A stretch of 64,000 nt of DNA from assembly GCF_900659635.1 (NCBI RefSeq), contig NZ_CAACVB010000015.1:1-64000 (forward strand). The letters run 5' to 3'. The notes beneath the pieces are model-generated. The model saw nothing but the letters and a program-made list of their open reading frames with translations. It was not told the DNA's origin and did no database searches. Origin of the DNA: Actinomadura roseirufa (lineage in GTDB: Bacteria > Actinomycetota > Actinomycetes > Streptosporangiales > Streptosporangiaceae). Both the position numbers and the translations under genes were made by a program. This document shows positions 59,296 to 64,000 of the stretch, one piece after another (within the stretch, counting starts at the first letter, position 1; each line of letters opens with the position of its first letter).

Positions 59296-59913
59296 GTGTC
59301 GCGTCGACTGGTCAACATCACGCTGGACAATCTGGACGATCTCCCACATCGCTGCCGTGGCTGCGTGTTCTGGGAACTGGATCCGGTGAGCCGGGACCGG
59401 GCGCTGGAGAGCGGTGACCCGGGCCTGGAGAAGGAGGCGTGGATCTCCTCGACGCTGCTCGAATGGGGCAGCTGCGGAAAGATCGTCTATGTCGACAACG
59501 TCCCGGCGGGCTTCGTGCTGTACGCGCCGCCGCTGTACGTGCCGCGCTCGGTGGCGTTCCCGACCAGCCCGGTGAGCGCGGACGCGGTGCTGCTGATGAC
59601 CGCGCACATCCTCCCGGAGTTCGCGGGCGGTGGGCTCGGCCGGATGCTCGTGCAGGGCGTCGCGAAGGACCTGACCCGGCGGGCGGTGAAGGCGATCGAG
59701 GCGTTCGGCGATCTCAAGGGCGAGGACGGCGGATGCCTGGTGCCCGCCGACTACCTGCTGTCGGTGGGGTTCAAGACCATCCGGCCGCATCACCGCTATC
59801 CGCGGCTGAGGCTGGAGCTCAAGTCGGCGCTGTCGTGGCGTGAGGACGTCGAGGTGGCACTGGAACGGCTGCTCGGCTCCATGACCCCGGAAGGCGCGCT
59901 CCGGCCCGTCTGA
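59296..59913 (+). CDS. GNAT-family N-acetyltransferase
   Basis: A 205-residue GNAT acyltransferase. The acetyl-CoA site is LPEFAGGGLGRMLVQGVAKD near residue 110-130. The N-terminal part has CRGCVFWELDPVSRDRALE with two cysteines, and the C-terminal part VPADYLLSVGFKTIRPHH. Target unknown. GTG 59296 is the start. It is divergent from the aminotransferase gene and followed by a strong terminator. Confidence 0.82.
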   Translation: MSRRLVNITLDNLDDLPHRCRGCVFWELDPVSRDRALESGDPGLEKEAWISSTLLEWGSCGKIVYVDNVPAGFVLYAPPLYVPRSVAFPTSPVSADAVLLMTAHILPEFAGGGLGRMLVQGVAKDLTRRAVKAIEAFGDLKGEDGGCLVPADYLLSVGFKTIRPHHRYPRLRLELKSALSWREDVEVALERLLGSMTPEGALRPV

Positions 59914-59935
59914 GACGCACTGAGCCGTTCATGCA

Positions 59936-59970
59936 TACGGCCCGCACCCTGAAAGAGGGTGCGGGCCGTA
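59936..59970. terminator. Terminator after the GNAT gene
   Basis: TACGGCCCGCACCCT (59936-59950) pairs with AGGGTGCGGGCCGTA (59956-59970), a perfect 15-bp stem with a GAAAG loop. Confidence 0.92.
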
Positions 59971-60002
59971 CGCTTTCCCGCGCGCGCCGCGGGAGACAAC
60001 GG

Positions 60003-60200
60003 GTCCCTAGGGCTAGGGACCTGTCTCACAGTGGTCATCAGCCGTCAACGGCCCTCAGCCGTCACGCGAGCGCGCGCCCTGACCGGCGGGGGCGACGCCG
60101 AAGGCGAGCCCCCGCCGGGAAGATCGCGAAGCGATTCGCGGTCGCACAAGCACGGTCACGAAGCGAGCGCCAGCGAGCGCAGTGGGCCGGGATTGCAATC
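60003..60200 (+). repeat. Dispersed hairpin-rich repeat, copy B
   Basis: Related in order and sequence to 25589-25750. It starts with a perfect palindrome, GTCCCTAG (60003-60010) and CTAGGGAC (60013-60020). Then GCCGTCACGCGAG, GGCGGGGGC...GCCCCCGCC hairpin, GAAGCGAT and TCGCACAAG...CGGTCACG. It ends five bases before the trxA stop on the minus strand, in the same orientation as copy A relative to its gene. Confidence 0.65.
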
Positions 60201-60204
60201 AACG

Positions 60205-60519
60205 CTAAATGAACTCGGCGAGGTCGCGGAGGAGCGCGGCCTTCGGCTTGGCGCCCATGATCTGCTTGACGACCACGCCGCCCTTGTAGACGTTCATCGT
60301 GGGGATCTGCATGACGCCGTACTCGGCCGGCACCTTCGGGTTCTCATCGATGTTGATCTTGACGATCTCGAGCTTGTCGCCGTGCTCCCGGTGGATCTCC
60401 TCCAAGATCGGCGCCACCATCCGGCACGGGCCGCACCACTCCGCCCAGAAGTCGACGAGAACGGGCTTGTCGCTCTCCAGGACCTCGGACCCGAAGTCGG
60501 CGTCGGTCACGGCTTTCAT
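60205..60519 (-). CDS. trxA: Thioredoxin
   Basis: A 104-residue dithiol protein, one thioredoxin fold. The redox site is WAEWCGPCRMVAP at residues 28-40 (Cys32-Gly-Pro-Cys35); VPAEYGVMQIPTMNVYKGG holds the cis-proline. It receives electrons from TrxB and reduces protein disulfides. ATG 60519. It lies 66 bp downstream of trxB and probably shares its mRNA. A dispersed hairpin-rich repeat begins at its stop. Confidence 0.97.
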   Translation of the reverse strand: MKAVTDADFGSEVLESDKPVLVDFWAEWCGPCRMVAPILEEIHREHGDKLEIVKINIDENPKVPAEYGVMQIPTMNVYKGGVVVKQIMGAKPKAALLRDLAEFI

Positions 60520-60585
60520 GGTGTGTCTCCTTTGGTTCTCACGCGGGCGGCCGAGGACGGTCCCCCGGCCCGGAAGCGTTCGTGG

Positions 60586-61539
60586 TCAGCTCTGCGGGAC
60601 CGTCTCGGCGGCGTCCCGGTCCTGCAGCCAGCGTTCGGCGTCGATCGCGGCCGAGCAGCCGCTGCCGGCGGCGGTGATGGCCTGGCGGTAGATGTGGTCG
60701 ACGACGTCGCCGCAGGCGAACACGCCGGGGATCTTCGTGCGGGTGGTCGGCGAGTCCACGAGCAGGTAGCCGTCGGTGTCGGTCTCCAGCTGGCCGGTGA
60801 ACAGCTCGCTGCGCGGGTCGTGGCCGATCGCGATGAACAGCCCGGTGATGTCCAGGGTGCTCTCCGCGCCGGACGCGACGTTGCGCACCCGCACGCCGCT
60901 GACGCGGTCGTCTCCGTTGATCTTCACGACCTCGCTGTCCCACAGGAAGCGGATCTTCTCGTTGGCGAACGCGCGGTCCTGCATGATCTTGGATGCGCGG
61001 AGCTCGCCGCGGCGGTGGATCACGGTGACCGAGCGGGCGAACTTGGTGAGGAAGGTCGCCTCCTCCATCGCGGTGTCGCCGCCGCCGACGACGGCGATGT
61101 CCTGGTCGCGGAAGAAGAAGCCGTCACAGGTCGCGCACCAGGAGACGCCGCGTCCCGACAGCCGCTTCTCGTCCGGCAGGCCCAGCTCGCGGTAGCCGGA
61201 GCCGGTCGCGACGATCACGGCGCGGGCGAGGTAGGTCTCCTCGCCGACCTTCACGACCTTCGGGTCGGCGGTCAGGTCGACCTCGGTGACGTCGTCGGCG
61301 ATGAGCTCGGCCCCGAAACGCTCCGCCTGCTTGCGCAGGTTGTCCATCAGGTCGGGACCCATGACGCCGTCGGGGAAGCCGGGGAAGTTCTCCACGTCGG
61401 TGGTGTTCATCAGCGCGCCGCCGGCGGTGACGGACCCCTCGAACACCAGCGGCTTCAGGTCACCGCGCGCCGCGTAGATCGCGGCCGTGTAGCCCGCCGG
61501 GCCGGAGCCGATGACGATGACGTTACGGACGTCGCTCAC
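60586..61539 (-). CDS. trxB: Thioredoxin reductase
   Basis: A 317-residue FAD- and NADPH-dependent disulfide reductase. FAD motif [18 protein letters not shown] (residues 10-27), redox pair CATCDGFFF near residue 137-140, NADPH motif [13 protein letters not shown] near 155, and late FAD motif [16 protein letters not shown] near 285. GTG 61539 has GAGAGG upstream. The trxB-trxA pair is controlled in Streptomyces by the SigR/SigM-type redox response, and sigM with its anti-sigma lies 1.6 kb away. Confidence 0.96.
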   Translation of the reverse strand: MSDVRNVIVIGSGPAGYTAAIYAARGDLKPLVFEGSVTAGGALMNTTDVENFPGFPDGVMGPDLMDNLRKQAERFGAELIADDVTEVDLTADPKVVKVGEETYLARAVIVATGSGYRELGLPDEKRLSGRGVSWCATCDGFFFRDQDIAVVGGGDTAMEEATFLTKFARSVTVIHRRGELRASKIMQDRAFANEKIRFLWDSEVVKINGDDRVSGVRVRNVASGAESTLDITGLFIAIGHDPRSELFTGQLETDTDGYLLVDSPTTRTKIPGVFACGDVVDHIYRQAITAAGSGCSAAIDAERWLQDRDAAETVPQS

Positions 61540-61740
61540 TGTTCTGTGCCTCTCCTCGTTGGCGCTGATCGCCGGACGACCGCTCGGCCGCCCCGGGGGC
61601 CGCCGCACCGCCCCGCCTCGGCTCCGGCGCGGTGCCCGTCCCGGCGCGACCAGTCCTGCCAGTCGCGTCAACCGATCCTAGAGCCCGGTGATTCCCGACG
61701 CCCTTCTACGGCCCGCCGACCAGGCCATAGGGTGTCCTTC

Positions 61741-62313
61741 ATGGCGCGAATCCTTCTACTGCATTCGATGTACGGGCTCCGCCCGGCCGTCCTCGCGGCG
61801 GCGGACCGGCTCCGCGCGGCGGGCCACGAGGTCCACGCTCCAGATCTGTACGACGGTCGTGTCGTCGACACCGCCGAGGAGGGCCTCGCGCTCAAGGACG
61901 AGATCACCCGGGACGAGCTGCTGCGCCGGGCCGTCGCCGCGGCGGCACCGCTGACCGGCGACGGAGGGCTGGTGTACGCGGGGTTCTCGCTCGGCGCCGC
62001 GCTCGCCCAGAACGTCGCGCTGGCGGACGAGAAGGCCCGCGGGCTGCTGATGCTGCACGGCACGTCCGACATCGCCGAGGACGCGTCCACGAGCATCCCC
62101 GTCCAGCTGCACGTCGCCGACCCCGACACCTGGGAGCCCGCGGACTGGGTGAACACCTGGTACCTGCAGATGACCAAGGCGGGCGCCGACGTGGAGGTCT
62201 TCCGGTACCGGGGCGCCGGGCACATGTACTCCGACCCGGGCCTGCCCGACCACGACGCCGAGGCCGCCGAGCAGACCTGGACGACCGCGCTGGGCTTCCT
62301 GGCCGGCCTCTGA
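61741..62313 (+). CDS. Dienelactone-hydrolase-like enzyme
   Basis: A 190-residue alpha/beta hydrolase of the DLH family. The nucleophile elbow is AGFSLGAAL near residue 83 with Ser; LHGTSDI near residue 107 and GAGHMYSD near residue 163 give the Asp/His region. DLHs cleave dienelactones with Cys; here it is Ser, so it may be a related esterase. ATG 61741 opens MARILLLHSMYGL. A decayed copy lies at 53890-54215. A terminator hairpin follows. Isolated between trxB and the anti-sigma gene. Confidence 0.82.
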   Translation: MARILLLHSMYGLRPAVLAAADRLRAAGHEVHAPDLYDGRVVDTAEEGLALKDEITRDELLRRAVAAAAPLTGDGGLVYAGFSLGAALAQNVALADEKARGLLMLHGTSDIAEDASTSIPVQLHVADPDTWEPADWVNTWYLQMTKAGADVEVFRYRGAGHMYSDPGLPDHDAEAAEQTWTTALGFLAGL

Positions 62314-62339
62314 CCGGAACACCGATCACCGGGAACGTC

Positions 62340-62374
62340 GAAGGCCCTGGACGGCGACGCCGTCCAGGGCCTTC
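62340..62374. terminator. Bidirectional terminator
   Basis: GAAGGCCCTGGACGGC (62340-62355) pairs with GCCGTCCAGGGCCTTC (62359-62374), a perfect 16-bp stem. It separates the plus-strand hydrolase and the minus-strand anti-sigma gene. Confidence 0.88.
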
Positions 62375-62392
62375 GTCACGCCGGGGACGCCC

Positions 62393-63178
62393 TCAGGCGT
62401 TCTCCTGTTCGAGCACGTGCGGTGCGGCGGCGGTGCAGTCCGGGCCCACGACCCAGGCCGTCCACCGGCCGGGCCGGTCGCCGCGCACCGCGATCACGGT
62501 CGCCTGGCGTCCCTCGAACGTCGCCTGGTCGACGAGGACGGGCGGCTTCCCGCCGGTGACGCCGCCGACGCAGCCCGCGAGCCGCTGGTCGGGCGGACCG
62601 CCCTGGAGCCGCAGCTCCTGGCCCTTGCCCAGAAGGTGATCGATCTGCGGGCCGAGCCTCCCGGCCCGGTAGTCGGTGCCGGTGTGCGCGACCGTGTAGG
62701 TCGGGCTCTTCATCACGGACTGGTGCGGCGTCGCCTGCGGCGCCACGCCACGGGCCTGGCCGCGCCGGTCGGCCCCGTCCTGCACGGGGCTCGTGGAGCC
62801 CTGGTGGTCGCCGCCGCTCGAATCCTGCAACGCGATCTTGCCGACCACCGCTCCGCCGCCGAGCACGACCACCGTCGCCGCGGCGGCCGACAGGATCCGC
62901 CAATGCCGCCTGCCGCGCCGCCGCTCCAGGCTCACCACGGTGGCGGTGCTCAGCGACTCCGCCGCGATGGCCGTGTCGATGCGCTCGGCCAGCTCCGCGG
63001 GCATGGACGGGACGGGTGCCTCCGCCAGGATCCGGGAGACGTCCGCGAGGTCGGCGGAGCGGTCCCGGCACTCGGCGCAAGTATCGAGGTGCGCGCTGAC
63101 GGAGGCGGCGTGGTCGTCTTCGAGCAGCCCCTCGGCCAGATCGGCGAGGATGTCGTAGTCAAGGTGCGCGGGGTTCAT
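62393..63178 (-). CDS. Zinc-finger anti-sigma factor of SigM
   Basis: A 261-residue anti-sigma factor. The zf-HC2 motif is at about residues 31-38 (HLDTCAEC), typical of ZAS proteins that hold an ECF sigma. A single membrane helix (about residues 92-117, ILSAAAATVVVLGGGAVVG) puts the C-terminal ~145 residues outside. Here a sensor-like region with C-V-G-G-V follows. ATG 63178 overlaps the sigma stop by 4 bases. In Streptomyces and Mycobacterium the matching gene is rsmA or rsmM. Confidence 0.85.
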   Translation of the reverse strand: MNPAHLDYDILADLAEGLLEDDHAASVSAHLDTCAECRDRSADLADVSRILAEAPVPSMPAELAERIDTAIAAESLSTATVVSLERRRGRRHWRILSAAAATVVVLGGGAVVGKIALQDSSGGDHQGSTSPVQDGADRRGQARGVAPQATPHQSVMKSPTYTVAHTGTDYRAGRLGPQIDHLLGKGQELRLQGGPPDQRLAGCVGGVTGGKPPVLVDQATFEGRQATVIAVRGDRPGRWTAWVVGPDCTAAAPHVLEQENA

Positions 63179-63798
63179 GTGGGCATGCCACCTCCTTCCA
63201 CACCTCCGACGTTCCTGGAGTCCCGTCGGTTCCGATGGTGGACGAGAAGCGGCGCGAGCCGGGCCCGGCCGCGCGCGCAGCGGCTCTTGATCGTCCCCGG
63301 CGGCACCTCCATGACCTGCGCCGCGTCGTCGACGGAGTACCCCATCATGTCGACCAGCACGAGCGCGGCGCGCTGCTCGAACGGCAGCTGCAGCAGGGCC
63401 GTGTGGACGTCGAGGGACACCCCGTGCGCGTCCGTCGGGTCGGGCATCTTCGGGGCGACGGCGTCGAAGGTCGCGTCGTCGCCCATCGGCGTCGCGGGAC
63501 GCACGGACTTGCGGCGGATGCGGTCCAGGCAGGCGTTCACCACGATCCGGTGCAGCCAGGTGGTGACGGCGGCGTCGCCGCGGAACCGCCCGGCGGCGCG
63601 GAAGGCCGACAGGCAGGCGTCCTGCAGCGCGTCCGCCGCCTCCTCGGGGTCGCCGATCGTCCGCAGCGCGACCGCCCACATGCGGTCGCGGTGCCGGTGC
63701 ACCAGCTCGGCGAACGCGTGCGGGTCGCCCTGGGCGTGCCGTGCGAGCAGCTCCTTGTCGGGTACCTCGTCAACGCGACGCATGCTCACCGACGTCAT
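63175..63798 (-). CDS. sigM: ECF RNA polymerase sigma factor SigM
   Basis: A 207-residue ECF sigma factor. Region 2 is about 25-95: FAELVHRHRDRMWAVALRTI and DALQDACLSAFRAAGRF bind -10 DNA and core. Region 4 is about 130-185: LLQLPFEQRAALVLVDMMGYSV and HTH VDDAAQVMEVPPGTIKSRC. Context (sigM, anti-sigma, trxB-trxA, then toward par and the origin) matches the actinobacterial SigM locus, hence the name. Start ATG 63798; GTG/ATG alternatives are later. It is likely released from the anti-sigma in envelope or redox stress. Confidence 0.85.
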   Translation of the reverse strand: MTSVSMRRVDEVPDKELLARHAQGDPHAFAELVHRHRDRMWAVALRTIGDPEEAADALQDACLSAFRAAGRFRGDAAVTTWLHRIVVNACLDRIRRKSVRPATPMGDDATFDAVAPKMPDPTDAHGVSLDVHTALLQLPFEQRAALVLVDMMGYSVDDAAQVMEVPPGTIKSRCARGRARLAPLLVHHRNRRDSRNVGGVEGGGMPT

Positions 63799-64000
63799 GA
63801 GCGACCGCTTTCTCGTACGGAACGCCGGGGGGAGGAGGACCGGGGGCGACCGGCCGCGCCCGCAGGCGTAGACACGACGGATTCCAGAGGAGAGGGGACA
63901 ATCTGCTCACAGGCACGATACCGACAAGCGCCACTCCACGTCACAGCTCATGACCCCCCGCCCGGCCCCTCGCATGGGCCCGTTCTCAACCCCGTGACAG
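63799..64000. other. sigM upstream region
   Basis: About 200 bp at the window edge, with no supported gene. It should hold the sigM promoter, but I see no confident -35/-10 pair. Confidence 0.4.

Overview
The window is the replication-origin region of a high-GC actinobacterial chromosome. The gene order gyrA-gyrB-dciA(DUF721)-recF-gnd-dnaN-oriC-dnaA // rpmH-rnpA-yidD-yidC-jag-rsmG-parA-parB ... trxA-trxB-rsm-sigM is the conserved actinobacterial origin neighbourhood. GTG/TTG starts, GC-rich coding, a DnaA with a very long linker, and DUF3566, DLW-39 and DUF6458 proteins fit the Streptosporangiales (an Actinomadura-like genus would be my guess; this is inference, not shown by the sequence).

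Layout. 1-28.7 kb is an accessory arm: an inositol-monophosphatase-like enzyme, a two-HTH XRE regulator, a phosphonatase-like HAD enzyme, the tiny DLW-39 protein, a secreted M64 peptidase, an EamA exporter with an AraC regulator, a TetR-controlled flavin reductase/SDR operon, a MerR-controlled DHA2 drug exporter, a complete IS21 istA-istB pair, a TetR/FAD-monooxygenase divergon, a quinone oxidoreductase behind a SoxR-box-like promoter, three decayed stretches (methyltransferase, tandem repeats, SecA-like fragment), a secreted SGNH hydrolase, a secreted phospholipase C-like protein and a GlxA/cupin divergon. 28.7-41.6 kb is the minus-strand replication block, with tRNA-Ile downstream of gyrA-DUF3566 and oriC between dnaN and dnaA. 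42.3-48.4 kb is the plus-strand rpmH-to-parB block. 48.4-53.5 kb holds an ECF sigma/SRPBCC/epoxide-hydrolase-like operon and a large, frameshifted secreted nuclease. 53.5-56.7 kb is a gene graveyard that carries two parS-like sites. 56.7-64 kb holds ddl, a MocR-type aminotransferase, a GNAT protein, trxBA, a dienelactone-hydrolase-like gene and sigM with its anti-sigma factor.

How parts work together: DnaA, the sliding clamp, RecF, DciA and gyrase form the initiation/elongation set; RpmH, RnpA, YidD, YidC, Jag and RsmG serve ribosome assembly, RNA processing and membrane insertion; ParA/ParB act on parS-like sites seen at 46.5, 54.6, 56.7 and 57.7 kb; SigM, its zinc-finger anti-sigma and thioredoxin/thioredoxin reductase form a redox-stress block.

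Most notable signals: (1) DnaA-box clusters outside oriC at 9.4-9.8, 25.45 and 27.0-27.2 kb that share a near-identical palindromic double box, whose perfect 9-mers are not seen in oriC itself; (2) a SoxR-type box in front of the quinone oxidoreductase; (3) a 19-bp-spacer MerR promoter with a palindrome that also argues for a shorter MerR start; (4) a roughly 150-bp hairpin-rich repeat placed immediately 3' of two unrelated minus-strand genes (25.6 and 60.0 kb); (5) six copies of a 167/209/219-bp tandem repeat; (6) a decayed second copy of the dienelactone-hydrolase-like gene. I did not find a clearly new multi-gene system.
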